From: Elmis aenea
Taxonomy: Eukaryota; Arthropoda; Insecta; Coleoptera; Elmidae
DNA: 64,000 bases
Direction of reading: 5' to 3'
Assembly (NCBI GenBank): GCA_947652605.1
Contig: OX393579.1
Location: 4,154,001 to 4,218,000, forward strand
Part shown: in pieces, positions 1 through 12,265 of the stretch
Layout of the letters: every line of letters begins with the position of its first letter
How positions within the stretch are numbered: position 1 is the first letter of the stretch
The notes under the pieces: model-generated
Database searches by the model: none
What the model was told of the DNA's origin: nothing
Seen by the model: only the letters and a program-made list of their open reading frames with translations
Program-made: the position numbers and the translations under genes

Positions 1-122
1 ATATTTTAGTTATTAAGATGTATGTAACTGGTTTTGTTTAGTAAAATAAAAAGATTAAAACAAGGAAATATCTGGTGTGGCCCCCATATTAATTTTTGTA
101 ATTATATAAAACAAGCTGATTT

Positions 123-140
123 ACCCGGTGTTGCACGGGT
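123..140. repeat. Short perfect hairpin
   Basis: ACCCG and CGGGT form a perfect 5-bp stem around an 8-nt loop in otherwise AT-rich DNA. GC-rich hairpins of this sort can lie near transposon ends, but no companion terminus was found. Nothing else is recognised in the first 237 bases. Confidence 0.3.
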
Positions 141-239
141 GATTACAATTCTCTTGTACCACAACAACGCCAGATCAAATTGCTCTGGTAATTTAATAGG
201 CAATAGTGTCATAGTGATAGCTACTTTTTTAAAATAATA

Positions 240-320
240 TACAGAGTGCTCGTTACACTCGGTTCATTTCGCTAAACTTTAAATACATATAAGTCATCTT
301 TTTAACTGGAACACCCTATA
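240..320. mobile_element. Short element or remnant with TACAG/CCCTATA ends
   Basis: The left end reads TACAGAGTG and the right end reads ACACCCTATA. This is an imperfect inverted terminal motif of the TACAGGG type seen across the window. At about 80 bp with no coding content, it is at most a tiny internally deleted element. Confidence 0.3.
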
Positions 321-459
321 TATTTTTACATTTTCTTTTAGAAAATATAATTATCTTCCAAAGTTATTAAGCATGTTTTGCTTGCACAATAGATGAACTA
401 AGTAGAGAAACAAAACAAAAAAAAAAACATCTGTATTGGATACAGACAACTAGAACGTA

Positions 460-1255
460 TTAATATATCAGAATGCGCCTTCGCAGATGAAATAACTATC
501 ATAGCAGGAAGTCAAAGGAACTTGGAAGAAAACTTAAATATCTGAAACCAAGTATTAAGGGAAATGGAATGAAAATGAACAAAAATTAAACTAAAATCAT
601 GGTAGTATCGAACGAAAAAGATGAAATACAAATTAGAGTGGATGGAGAACTAATAGAACAAGTTTGCTAACTTGTTCTTCCAATACTTGGGCATTATGTT
701 AGAAGAAACAGGAAAACAAGATATCGAACCGAATAATAGAATACAAAGGCTAATAGAGTACTTACAGACTTATACACTATGCACTGAGTAAAGGACTCAT
801 AAACAAAAGAGAAATCTCAAAAGAAACAAAAATTAAAGTTTATAAATCAATCTACAGATCAATTCTCACATATGGCTGCGTTACATGGGTGTTATCAAAA
901 AACGACAAAAGTAAAATTAGAGCAACCGAGATTAAGTACTTAAGAAGGGTGAAAGGAGTAACTAAAAAAAAAAGAAAAATGTCCCAATAAGAGAAGAATT
1001 AAAGATATAATCCATAGACGAATTCATAGAACAAAGACAACTTGGGTCGTGGAGACACATACAAAGATTGGACAGCTCAAAACCAGTTAAAAGAATATGG
1101 GACAGTAAAATGCTAGGTAAAAGAAAAAGAGGAAACCGAAGGAAACGCGTGACAACGTAATTGGAAAAATCCTAAAGGAAAAAAGGAAAACTTGGGTAGA
1201 AGCAAATAATCTGGCACAGAATAGAAGGGAATGGAATAATGTTATAAAGAAATAA
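460..1255 (+). pseudogene. Degenerate non-LTR retrotransposon RT, C-terminal part
   Basis: Translation in shifting frames gives the catalytic-loop remnant AFADE (from F-ADD) near 472, then pieces typical of the region after RT: REISKETKIKVYKSIYRSIL near 812-875, a TYG/TWVLS stretch, KYLRRVKGV near 935-960 and a basic GKRKRGNRRKR tail near 1113-1145. Frameshifts, stops and the altered second Asp of the ADD motif show it is dead. The 5' half of the element is absent, as expected for a truncated LINE insertion. Its layout resembles the relic at 5941-7075 on the other strand. The clade is not assigned. Confidence 0.75.
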
Positions 1256-1320
1256 TTTTAGATCCATGGAAAAACTCCACCCTTACACCCTATGGGTAAA
1301 AAAGGAATACATAGATTATA

Positions 1321-1585
1321 TGTACAATATAATTTTGCCTGTGAAAACTAAACAAAAGCCTAATTGTTTTCACTGATTTTATAATTAAAATAAAATCTTA
1401 GGAATGCTGTATGTTTTCGAGATGGTAGTGCATTTTTTTATTAAAAATGACAATGACAAAAAAACCCGTCATTCGTTTTGGAGCCATCAGTAATTGCAAA
1501 AGTACCTACTTACAATATAATTTTGTCTGTGAAAACTGAAAAGTAAACAAAAGCCTAATTGTTTTCACTGATTTTATAATTAAAC
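1321..1585. repeat. Pair of ~70-bp direct repeats
   Basis: The segment 1321-1388 recurs at 1511-1584 with only small differences, including a short insertion in the second copy. The core TAATTGTTTTCACTGATTTT is identical in both. The spacing is about 188 bp. The second copy runs into an ATA microsatellite. This is either a local tandem duplication or a duplication flanking a small insertion. Confidence 0.7.
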
Positions 1586-1613
1586 TAATAATAATAATAA
1601 TAATAATAATAAT
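1586..1613. repeat. (ATA)n microsatellite
   Basis: About nine ATA/TAA units. A similar (TAA)n tract ends the RNase H-type LINE at 10145-10167, so this could mark another LINE 3' end, but no LINE coding sequence directly abuts it. Confidence 0.85.
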
Positions 1614-2579
1614 TTAATTTATTTATAGCGCTTGGCTAATTATTTTACAATTATATTGCATACACATATTAACATATAACATTTTAAAACTTTTCCTTAA
1701 ATAATGAGCGTAAGTCTAAACAGTACACTAAAACCGATTTTTGTTGTAATACTCAACAACACATTCTTTTACAAATTTACAAATATCAACTTAGAGTGAA
1801 AACAATTAATACAGCTTATCCTTCGATCTGTGAGGCGAAATTCCTCGATGTTTTTTTGGCTTATGTCAGCGCGGTTTTAAAAAAGCATGAAAAAACCGAT
1901 ACACCAAACAAAATAGACAATAATTTTGCATGCATGCAAAATCAACCAACTGTGATTGAAGAGATATCACTGAAAATTGAATTGTCTTGCTGTGCAGTCA
2001 GTCATTGTTGTAAACACGAGTGGAGATAAATCTCGGAAATATAAAATATAGAATTCACCCTTTTTTGGTTTCATTTCATATTTGTATCGCACACGTCATA
2101 AGTAAATAAAGCAAAATTGTTGGAATTTTAATTATTTTCAGTTTAATTTGTTAAATAAGGACATAACTGATTGACACCCTTAGTTAATAAGAGAAAATTA
2201 GCAAGTACAATTATTATATTATCTTGATTAACAACAAGGTTTAGAGAACGACAAAGATAGCACGTTTTGCTCTACTAAAAATGTTTGTAATTATTTATTG
2301 TGCCTGTGCTTTTAATTAAACACTTTATTTAGGTCGGAATTAGTACGCTGACCAATTAATCTTAACAAGCCAACCTTACAAGCACTTTAAACTTTTACAA
2401 ACCGAAAGAAAAACCAATCGAATTTTGTACCTGCAATTTTATTGTTCCAGTAGAATCTCCTCATAACATTTAAACAACTCCACTTAAATCGATGTTAATT
2501 ATGGTACTCGAACATCGAAAACTAATGAAAAATTTAGTTCGTTCAAACTTCACCGATAATTAACCTCGTTCCAGCTTTT
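1614..2579. other. AT-rich non-coding, nothing recognised
   Basis: Only short chance ORFs, the longest a 77-codon frame at 1796-2029 with no recognisable domain. No transposon ends were seen. Confidence 0.5.
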
Positions 2580-4356
2580 TAATTTGGATATTCTCCAAGT
2601 TGCAAACATTACCGAATATGACATATTAAACGTTGTTAAAAGATGGAAAACTGCGAGTGCAGATGAAGATCAAATTCCACTAAGTATATCTACCTATACA
2701 GGGTGATTGATTGGGACGGGGCATTAAAAATATATGAAGAATGAAAAAGGGTACTGATCTGAAATTTTGGTTATGACCATAATGGCATATGATCTGTTTA
2801 ATGAAAATATTTTCAAGATGGCGACACTTCCGGAAATACCAGAAGTTGACGTCTACTTTCTTTTTTCAAATACAATGGTCTATTTTTTATTGCATTTTTG
2901 AATTTTAAACGTTAGGGACTTTTAATGGCATTCCCTATACCTAAGGGCAGTCGTTTTTAGATTTTTGGACTTAAAAAAAAAATTGAATTTCATCTACTTT
3001 TTGAAGAGAATACGCTTAAATTTAGACTATGCATAAAAGAAACCTTGGAGTTCAACCTAGAATTTTTGCAATCGATGTATTACTTACAGGGTGTCCAAAA
3101 TTTAATTTTCTTTTAATACAACTTCAGACCACTAATACTCGTTTTTTTTTTCAAATACAATGCCCATTTTATTTTCATTTTTTAATGCAAAATTAAATTC
3201 TGCATCAATCTGTATTAACGTTTTCTATACCTAGCTGCAAGAATTTTCGAGTTATTAAGAATAATTTTTAATAAAGTTAAGAGAAAAGGTAACATTTTTA
3301 AATAGTAATCCTTGGAAATGATAACAAATGCCAATATTAATAACCGTCAAATTGCGTTTGTCTGTAGTATCCATGATAATGAAAAATAAAGAGAACCTAC
3401 TCAAACATGGATATTTTGAATTTATTTTACTTTCATGGACAATATCACAAGATAATTGAAAGTGGGAACGAATAGTGCATTTTTAATGTAGCTTGTACAG
3501 CAAGGTTTCGTTTACGCATAGTCTAAAATTTAAGCGTTTGCTCTTCAAAAATGGCGGCGGTAGAAAATATTTAGCACCACGATAAAAATTAAAAAAAAAT
3601 CAAAAAAGCCCAAAAATCTACAAACGACTCCACTTAGGTATAGGAAATGCAAAATGTATTTGAAATAAGAAAGTCCGGTATTTCCGGAAGTGTAGCCATC
3701 TTGAAAATATTTTCATTAAATAGATCATATACCATTATGGTCATAACCAAAATTTCAGATGAATACCCTTTTTCATGCTTCATATATTTTTAATGCCCCT
3801 GTATAAAGGATGCATAGAAATATTAGTTACTCCATTAAAATTTATTTTTAATAAAATTATCTCCACTGCTGAATATTCGATAAAATGAAAAGTGGCCAAG
3901 GTACCTATGCCGAATTTATAAAAATGGAGATTGTGGGAATATTAAAAATTATAGACCAATTGCATTAGTTTAAACTGTATCCAAGATATTTGAGTGTATA
4001 ATGTACCAAAAAATGTTTGAACATGTCAAACCACATACTCGTATATCAGCAAATCAACATGATTTAATGACACAACGTTCGACAGTATCTAATCTTACGT
4101 TTTTTGTACAGGATACATGTGAAATGCAAATATACAAGGAAATATAGTGTATACGGATTTCGCAAAAGCGTTCGACAGAGTTGATCATGCTATTTCATTA
4201 AAAAAAAAACTATATTATTATGGGTTTTCTTATCAAATTGCTCAAACTTTTAGAGTATTATTTAGAAAATCAGTTCAATATGTGTTTTTCTACAGTTGTT
4301 CTTCGTTTAGGAATAAAGTTTACTCAGGTGTCCCTCAAGGTGCAAACTTATATCCA
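2580..4356 (+). pseudogene. Jockey-like non-LTR RT, split by a DNA element
   Basis: Two colinear RT pieces flank an inverted-repeat element. The first, about 2590-2696, encodes ITEYDILNVVKRWKTASADE and then QIPLSI, matching the segment that precedes the fingers of LINE RTs. The second, 3804-4356, encodes NIKNYRPIALV, TVSKIFE, a QHDLMTQRSTVSNL block, motif A as YTDFAKAFDRVDH (about 4147-4190) and motif B start GVPQGANLYP (about 4327-4355). Stops and frameshifts are present. The RT stops abruptly at 4356, where a CAGGGCCGG terminus begins, so a second insertion or breakpoint removed the YADD part. Confidence 0.8.
2697..3803. mobile_element. Non-autonomous element with ~350-bp terminal inverted repeats
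   Basis: The left end TACAGGGTGATTGATTGG and right end ATGCCCCTGTA begin arms that pair over roughly 2697-3060 and 3490-3803. Landmarks include the TTTCCGGAAGTG-type segment at both ends and CGCTTAAATTTAGACTATGC against GCATAGTCTAAAATTTAAGCG. No coding capacity is visible. It sits inside the RT pseudogene at 2580-4356, so it is younger than that insertion. Flanking TATA/TATAA is compatible with a TA target, but the exact duplication is ambiguous. Confidence 0.85.
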
Positions 4357-4420
4357 GGGCCGGCCCTAGGGTAGTCGGCGCCCTGCTGCGAAGCACTCTT
4401 ATAGCCCCCCCCCCTATATT
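4357..4420. mobile_element. hAT-like terminus (one end only)
   Basis: Begins CAGGGCCGGCCCTAGGG immediately where the RT reading frame ends, followed by GC-rich GGCGCCCTGCTGCG and a C run. CAGGG starts are usual for hAT elements, and the element at 24471-26336 has comparable GC-rich ends. No convincing partner end or 8-bp duplication was found downstream, so the element length is unknown. Confidence 0.4.
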
Positions 4421-5940
4421 TTTTTAAAGGGAATAGTGGCTAATTTTCGGGTAATAAAAATTATAAAATATAATATTGTTATTAATAATTTAATTTAATA
4501 TAAATCTTTATAGAGTAGGTACCTAGTATACAATGTAATGTAATTAATTACATAAAACACTACATAAGTAGGTACTAAGAAGTATATAAAACGGATTTAA
4601 CCGTATTATACATTCTTAAATTCTAAACAAAATTAAATTTATAAGGAAACATTAATATTAAAATTTTACTTTTCTGGCTTTAATGCTAGCAAATTCATCA
4701 ATTTCTTTATTACTTAGCATGGTAGCAGCATCATGTTCTATTGCAATTATTGATAAACCTGATGCTAATTTGTACTTGAAATTTTTTATATCAGGATGAC
4801 ATCATCACCATTTTTAATATTACATTATAAGTTTTAATAAATGTTGTAAGTAGGAGTTAGCCCCCTGTTATAAAGGAAATAAATAAATATTTTGTATTCG
4901 CTTTGATTCCTAGGCTCATACTCAACAAATTGTTTTCGGACTCATATAATTACAGCAGCTTAGTACAACTGCAAATTTGCAATTAATCATTTAAAGTTTG
5001 TCTAAATGAACGACATTAAATAAGAGGTATTTTGGCGATTATCGTTTTCGTCGCTAATAAAGCTGAAAAGTGGAAATCTGTGCTTATTTAACAGTCCTAT
5101 TAAAACTAAGAGTGATATAACTCTAGAAACAGTTTCCGTATAATCTGTGAAATAACTGTAACGACCTAGCACTTAGTAATCTGGCTAAGTTTAATCGATG
5201 GAACGGGAAATGATTTTTTTAATTGTATCAAAGAATAAGCTCCACATATAAATACCTACTTCACAAGACTGTATTTAAATGACGTCTTATACAACATTTA
5301 AGCATTCATTCAATTCAATTTTATTTGCCACTGCAAACTGCTTTTTAGCTACCATCAAAGTCAATACTTAAAAACGCTATGGATTCGTCTCTAAATACTC
5401 CCTATTCATTCTGCAATTTAAGCTTAGAGTAATAAACAGTTTCAAGGCAAATCGCTTTCTGTTCGATAAGTTTTACGAATGATAAAGATATATAGCTTAA
5501 GAACTTTCTTTACAACTCGAGATAAAATATAATGACAAATTGGTAAAGTTTTAACTGGGTACGCACCCCTCCATTGTTCAATAATGGAAAAAATCTGTTG
5601 TTTGCCATTCACGGCTTACTCATTGTATATTCCTAACGGATTAGCTTGGGCAAATAAATAATATAAGTGTCTTTATTTAATCAAATAGAGTTAGTTTTAA
5701 AACTGTATTTGGAAATTTGTACAAAATATCAATTAAAAAAGTCACAGGAACAAAATGACAGTAATTGTTTCTGAATCATAATAAAATTAGACGTTTTATC
5801 CAGTTTAAAACAAATTAAGCTTTTGTATCACTTATGTATGTACTTATGAAAATATGTAGGGTGTATGTTTCAGTGTGATGTACACGAGGATCTTAGAAAT
5901 TGTTACATGTAGAAAATATCCTGAAATAACTGAACAACTT
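4421..5940. other. AT-rich non-coding, nothing recognised
   Basis: May contain the body of the element starting at 4357, but no second terminus, coding block or repeat could be supported. Confidence 0.4.
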
Positions 5941-7075
5941 TCTTCTACTTCTTAATCGGTTCATCTTGTACCTTTCGGTGTCGAGGTATGCTTTACTATT
6001 TCTGTATTAAGTTTCTCCACTCTTGCCTATCGTTAGCTAATTGTGGCAATCCTTTTTCTTCTAGTCTCTGCCTCACTTCTTTTTCCCATTTTATTCTTGG
6101 TCTTCTTCTATTTGTTTTTCCCTCCATCTTCATTTTCCAACCTATTTTCGCGTATCTACTTTCTGGCATGCGCCATCTTAATTGATTCGTCTTCATCTTT
6201 TTCTTAATATCTGTTACTCGTAGGTTATTTCGAACTTTTTCGTTACAGATTTTATCGATCAGTCTACATCCCTCTATTCTTCTCAGAAATCTCAATTCCT
6301 GTACCTGTATTCTTTGTTTTTGTGTTTGTGTCAGTGTCCAAGTTTCTGAACTGTACGTGAGAATGGGTACGTAAACTGCATTAAATACTCGCGTCTTCGT
6401 TTCTTTTGATATCTCCTTACTTATCAAACATTTATTAGTGGCGTAGTAAAATTTCGCTGCTGCCGCTATTCTGTTATTAAGATCTTCCTCCAATTTACCA
6501 TTCTCTGCAATTATTGTTCCTAAATATTTAAAATTTGTTACCTGCTCTATCTTTTTTTGGTCTAGCATTGCAACTGGTGATTTTTCGCTGTATCCATAGC
6601 CTTTGTCTTGGTTATATTATTATTCGTATTATTTATCTACTTAATGTATCTGCCCACACGTCTAGTTTGAGTTGCGTCCTTTTCGCTTTTAGCTGATAGC
6701 ACGACATCATCTGCAAAGGCTAGTTCTGTTAAGGATACTGGTTTTAATTTATTCCAACCCCAGTAGGTTTCCTTTGTGTTTTGTTTACATTCTTTAATTA
6801 TTTTATCCGTAAGAATTATAAAGAGCGGTGGACTTAATGTGCCTCCTTGTCTTACTCCCACTATTGTTATAAATTTCTGGGAACTGCTTTTATGGGTTCG
6901 CACATAATTTCTACTACTCTTATATAAACTCTTGATAACGTTTAACAAACTTTTTTCCACTCTACTTTGTTTCAATATCTTCCAGATCTTCCCTTGGCAC
7001 TTTATCGAAGGCCTTAGACAGATCAATAAAGCACAAGTACAGCATCTTTGAATGATCCTGAACTTTGACTATGTA
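5941..7075 (-). pseudogene. 5'-truncated non-LTR retrotransposon (RT C-terminal half)
   Basis: Read on the minus strand from 7075: FIDLSKAFDKVPRE (motif A), then SRNYVRTHKSSSQ, GVRQGGTLSPPLFIIL (motif B; the usual D is G here) and LAFADDVVLSAKSE with an intact ADD pair (about 6685-6720). A frameshift near 6600-6640 splits it. The second frame, 6568-5996 (190 codons), has the post-RT pattern NFKYLGTIIAENG, ILTYSSETWTLT, ELRFLRRIEG, LRWRMPESR and a basic RRRPRIKWEKEV. The 5' part, including any endonuclease, is missing. The 3' end runs into GACACCGAAAGG and an AAGAAG-rich tail shared with copies near 12140 and 60800. This is one of the least decayed LINE copies here. Confidence 0.9.
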
Positions 7076-9519
7076 CAATTTTTTTCATTATCAAAACTAA
7101 AAATTAGGAGTATTGTATTCGTACTTTAAAAAAATAATAATTGACAGGCGTTGTTAAAATGTATACAGCCTATATAGTTTTTAAATCCCTTTTTTATTAA
7201 TAAAAGACAAATTAATGTAATATTTCTCAAGACTTTTTTTTAAAGAAATGAGTAATACATTTATTCCTAAGTTACTTAAAGAACTGTATTTTATTAGGTT
7301 TACATTATTTAAAGAATATTGCATACTTGTAAAAACTTTATAGCCAAAACTAATCCTGTTGTTTGTTCGTTTGCTATCTTATCGTTTATGTTCCTGGAAA
7401 AAATATTGTAATGCTTAGCTAACACAACTAGCTTAAGGGCTCAAAACTACGAAGTATGCTACAGTTTAATCCTATTTTTAAGTATTTGATTAGCGGATTG
7501 GTGTTTAAACTGCTAATATCTTATCTAATAATAACTTACACATCTCTTGCAGTATAAATGAAAAAATAAATAGCATATAATATTCTTGCTGACTTTGTAA
7601 TGTATATTTTTGCTTGGAATATGCGTTTATGGTCTACAAAACATGTTTTGATAATAAAATGGATGGTTATGAAGCTGATGAATGTGAATAACCATAAATT
7701 TTTAAATATACCTACTTGACGTATTTTGTTAAAGTGTTTGACGTTTTGTTAAAGTTTTTGGGACATTAATAAAATATATCGATACAAAAGAGCTTCATTT
7801 ACATTATTAGGTACCTTTTTTTGTATACATATAATTAAATCATGATTATAAGACGATATATTAAGCAATTTATCTACCAGCTACATTACACTCGAACTCA
7901 TTTATTTTACTATTGCGCCAGACGAAGGGTTAAAATAAAAAGTTTAGGGGTATTAACTTCGTTATGTATCTGTACAATTAAATTAAGTCAACAAAATTAT
8001 TGCCTTATTTATTGTAATTTACTAATCACAGAACTTGTCTCGATTATCCCAAAAAAGCTCCAAGATATAAAAAACAAGGTCCAGACATCTTAAATGATTT
8101 TAAAACTTCCAGTTGTTTAAAAATGGGCAAATGTTCGCTGATTGGCGGGACCTAAGCCATTATAAAAAGCTTTATCGATATTATAAAGTAACAAGAAAAA
8201 CAAGTTTCATAAAACACGTCGGTCTTAAAAGCTGCCAACAATAACAGAAATTTTATTACTCGCTTTGTAGGTTGTAACTTTTTGTGATCGCGTAATTTGA
8301 CGTGCTCAGGCGTTTTTGCGCTTAAGATAAAAAATTCAACAAGTTTTATTGAGAATTAAATTTCTAGTGACAAGATTGAAAAGGTTTTATAGAAAAAGCA
8401 CTAGTAGATATAAAAGGGTGGCCCATTTTAATGATAGTTCTTAAATATAATAATATTTCAATTTAAAAATCTTATTTCTATAAAGAATTGTTTCTTTAGG
8501 ATAATCTATACAAGTTTCGAGACTCTCGTCTCTCTGACAAGTGAATAATTTTCATTAAAAAGAGTTGATGTTTAACAAAAATAAGGGAAATATGATTAAA
8601 CTTGCATATAATTATACTCAGAAATATTTTAACAAATAATTAATATTACAATAAAATATTTAGTAACGAAAATAATTTTAAAAAATTTTGTTTTAAAACT
8701 GCAATCGTCAGTTTATATTCTCGAGCAAAAACTCGTTTTTTTAAAACTTTTCCTGCGCCTACGCGCAGTAAGGATAAACTTCATGCGATGGAAAAATGCA
8801 CTGGCTGTAAAATTTAGCGCCAATAACGAAACTAATTATAAGTTTCTTATATTGGGCTTCATTCAGTAAAATCCATAATATTTCTGTGTAGGCTGCGTTG
8901 AAATCACTTTAATTTAGATCAATTTCATATTGCAAGTCCTTAAATAAGACATTGGGTCAAAGGGATCTAGTATTAAAATACATAGGTGAACAAAAAGTTG
9001 AAAAACTTAACATACGTCGAGTTCATGAAAATTTATTTACGTATTTTTTTGCCTTTTTATGCTGATTCGTTGAATTTTCAATCGCACATGACGTTTTCAA
9101 TTCATAAAATAAATGAAGTCAAGGTGTTCACGCCCCCACATCAAAACAAAAAATATGCTACGCTCACTTAGTGTCACAGCCCGCTCTCAACCCGACTCGA
9201 AAAATTGCTTGTAGAACAAATTTCTGTATACCATTTATCAATTTCGATATTACAGTTGTTTTTGTTCTAAAAATAAGTGACTTCTTAAAAGCAAATTGTG
9301 TAACGTTTTGGATTTTGCTTACTAAATATTTCACTAGATGCGAACAGAAGTTTCTTATGAGTTTTTTAAAATGTTTGGTATATACCGAGCGTTCGACTTA
9401 AAATAATAGCTTAATAAATTATTCCGTGCAAAATTATATAATTCTGGTATAAAATTAACCCTTTTATGTACAGAATAATATTTTTTTCTTCAAATAGTTT
9501 CATATTGGCTAGTTCTGAA
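7076..9519. other. AT-rich non-coding, nothing recognised
   Basis: ORFs here are at most about 83 codons and show no domain or codon signal. A slightly GC-richer patch at 8745-8830 has no identifiable feature. Confidence 0.5.
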
Positions 9520-10167
9520 CTATATCCGGGCACTTAACGTGCTAGGAAGCAGGAATAATATTAAACTGGTTTGGTGCCCAGGGCACAGTAATAACCAAGG
9601 AACTAGAAGGCAGATCGCCTAGCCAAAATTTGCAACGAGACACCTTTCTTCGGACCAAAACCAGCAGTTGGTACATTCTATGGAACAGCCAAGCGGTGTC
9701 TTAATGACATATTAATACAAGGGCATAACGATCATTGGAAAAAAGTTGCAGGATAAGCCCGTTCTAAGGCTATTCTGTCATTGATTTCCAAAGAAAACAA
9801 AGAAGAAGTGCTTAGGATGAGCAGAGTAGAAATCAGAGCATCCACGGACTCGTCACAGGACACTGTGGGCTAAACAAACACTTCTACATAATAGGGCTCT
9901 CAGAGACCGATATATGCAGGGGATGTGGTGAAGAAGAAGAAACTCTTCTTCGCGTAATATGCCAGTGTGAAGGATTCCTACACTATCGGCGAAGACTTAT
10001 GGGGATGGAAAAAGCCAACCAGGAAGAGTTAAAAAAAAACACCCTTAAAGAAATCCTGGAGTTTATCAAAAACACAGGACTTCTTTAATGGGCTATCACC
10101 AGAGGGTTCAATAGACCAACAGGTCGCAGTAGGGACCTCCGCGGAAATAATAATAATAATAATAATT
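9520..10167 (+). pseudogene. I-clade-like LINE 3' end: RNase H and zinc-knuckle tail
   Basis: Frameshifted translation gives the RNase H C-terminal motif KLVWCPGHSNNQG followed by a DRLAK-type remnant (about 9565-9625). After that come CNETPFFGPKPAVGT, GHNDHWKKVAG, TGHCGLNKHFYIIGLSETD (about 9852-9910) and the Cys/His cluster CRGCGEEEETLL...VICQCEG (about 9916-9975). A short 3' UTR ends in (TAA)n at 10145-10167. RNase H plus a (TAA)n tail is characteristic of I-factor-like LINEs, so I infer that group. Stops and frameshifts show it is inactive. A second copy lies on the minus strand at 36130-36580. Confidence 0.8.
10145..10167 (+). repeat. (AAT)n LINE tail
   Basis: Simple TAA repeats directly at the end of the RNase H-type LINE 3' UTR, interpreted as its 3' tail. 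Confidence 0.8.
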
Positions 10168-10419
10168 CATATTCAAATCTTCGGTACATGCAACACTAAT
10201 AATTACAAAAGATACTTTTTATTTTCAATTATTAAGTTGTTATATGGCAATTAATTGAGTCTGTACCTCTTATAGCGAGGGATTCAACTAATTTTTATAT
10301 GCATTTTTTTCTAGATAGCTTCGTTGATTTTATATAACCCTTCAAAATGTGGCAGATCCTTATGCTCCACCCTGTACTTACAGGAATTCCAAAAAATATG
10401 ATGCATTGCACTCATTTTA

Positions 10420-11228
10420 TACAGGGTGCTTAAAAAATGGCGGATCAACGCCATACTACACTATCCAGTAGCACCTTCTAAGTATTAGAAAAATGTTTAA
10501 AAAAATTCTACCTTCATTAAATTAATGTTGGAGATATGAAGGTCTGAAAATTGAAATTTAACATTTTTATTATTAGCCCTATTTGATTATTTCGACAACT
10601 TTTTGAAAGCAACGGGTTTTAAATAATGCCCAATAATAATTTTTATGTAAATTAGAGAAAAAATCCGTTTGTAAAGGAATTTTATTTTTCATGTTTTGCA
10701 AAAAAAAATTATGATAATGATTTGGCAACCAAGCGATTATTTTGATAAGTTAGGTATTACATTTTAAGCTACCTATGAAATTTGATTGAATAAGTCACTT
10801 GACATAAAAATTCCAAACTGTCATTCAGAACGTCATTATCCTCGTTGTACTTTAATCAACAAACGAAAATGTATTCAGTCCGAGGATACAGAGATATGCA
10901 TTTGGCATTTGGCAGATGTAACATCGTTTATGTATTGTAGCGATTATTTATTTTTGCTTCTAAATCTGACACACTAGGTATATCATGACATCAGTAAAGT
11001 GTCTTGTTAACTTGAACGCCTACTAGGTATAATAACACAATTTCAACCCTTTAATTCGAGTGCTCGTCAGCAGCATCAGCACATAGTTGCCACATCTAGC
11101 GTAAATTAAAACCTCTATATTTTCTGGAATTCATGGGGTAGAATTTTTTAAACATTTTTCCAATACTCAGAGGGTGCTACTGGATAGTGTAGTATGGCGT
11201 TGATCCGCCATTTTTTAAGCACCCTGTA
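10420..11228. mobile_element. Non-autonomous element with ~110-bp inverted repeats
   Basis: The left arm TACAGGGTGCTTAAAAAATG through the TAGTAGCACC-like segment (10420-10530) is matched in reverse by 11115-11228, ending GCACCCTGTA. The shared GGCGGATCAACGCCATACTA block is nearly perfect between arms. It is flanked by TA on both sides. There is no transposase coding inside; the 63-codon frame at 10786-10977 is unremarkable. Its superfamily is not determined by the sequence. Confidence 0.85.
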
Positions 11229-11954
11229 TAACGCGTATACCTTACTGTATAACTTAATGCAGAATTATTTTAGCACACAAATCTGTCAATCGAAGCGTCT
11301 ATTAACGGTTAAAAAATACAAACAAAAGTTGATTAATGCAATCGAATTTTCCTTTACATTCAAAACGTACGAGAGGCGATCCGGCGGCATGTACATTCAT
11401 CAAGGGCTTGTTTCGAGCAGTCCCTGCTTTCAATTTGTATGTGGCTGATCGTGCCCAAACTGATTGCATACTTTTGTGCCGTAATCGGAATCCCGTCCGC
11501 CGACTCCATTGAGCGCAGGTGTTCGAAGATAACTTCACTGTTAAAATTTTTATTACGGCACAGGGTTACAAACCCTTGAAGTCGCTGATTATTTTTGAGT
11601 GATGGAAAGTAATTTGTATTATTTCCACAGGAAGCTCAAATACAATAAAAAAATGTGGAAGTTACAAATACATTTTTTAAGCTTTGTAGTCGCAAAATAT
11701 TGAGGCAAGAATAGTTATTGTGCATAAACAAAACAAAGCATTTTATTCACATGTACATAATAAAGAAATAAGTAATTAACTTTAGTTATTGTGATTTTGT
11801 TTTCAATAGCTACACGTCCTCAAAATTTTATTACTTCTTGATGTATTGTTAGTAGATAAAATTACACTTATAGACAAAAAATTTTGAAACGTATCCTGAA
11901 CTTTTGTTCCTATAATCAAAGTAGTACGTAGTTGTAAAACTGGAAGAAAATAAA
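11229..11954. other. Non-coding interval with a GC-richer patch
   Basis: 11370-11540 is richer in GC and gives overlapping 78-84-codon frames on both strands. Neither shows a recognisable motif. This could be an old, unrecognised repeat. Confidence 0.35.
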
Positions 11955-12167
11955 ATCGACGAATATCGGGATCAAAAAGAGTAGAGGAAGACTAAAAATA
12001 AAATGGGAAGTTGAAATGTGGGAGGCAAAGACTACAAGAAAGAAGAGTCGGCTGGAGAGAGGTGCTACAGTTAGCCAATGATAGACAAAGATGGCGAAAC
12101 ATAATAAGGTACTAGGAAAATAAACCTCGACACCAAAATTTACAAGAGGACCCGATTAAGAAGAAGA
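11955..12167 (+). pseudogene. LINE 3' end, same family as 5941-7075
   Basis: The basic region SRGRLKIKWEVE (about 11978-12018), a QLANDRQRWRN-like stretch in broken frames (about 12070-12105) and then CTCGACACC and CCGATTAAGAAGAAG match, in the opposite orientation, the 3' end of the 5941-7075 element. Only about 210 bp remain. It ends exactly where a 98-bp repeat begins. Confidence 0.75.
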
Positions 12168-12265
12168 CAAATCATATTGAAATTTTTATTCGTTTGATTT
12201 GTACACAGTTAAGAAACCACCGGTGTTAATAGGATTGCTATAAGTACCTACTTAGACATAATTTT
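12168..12265. repeat. Left copy of 98-bp direct repeat
   Basis: Identical to 13072-13169 apart from one C/T difference (TTCGTTTG here, TTTGTTTG there). It lies immediately beside the poly-T of the jockey-like insertion. Interpreted as a very long target-site duplication. Confidence 0.9.
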
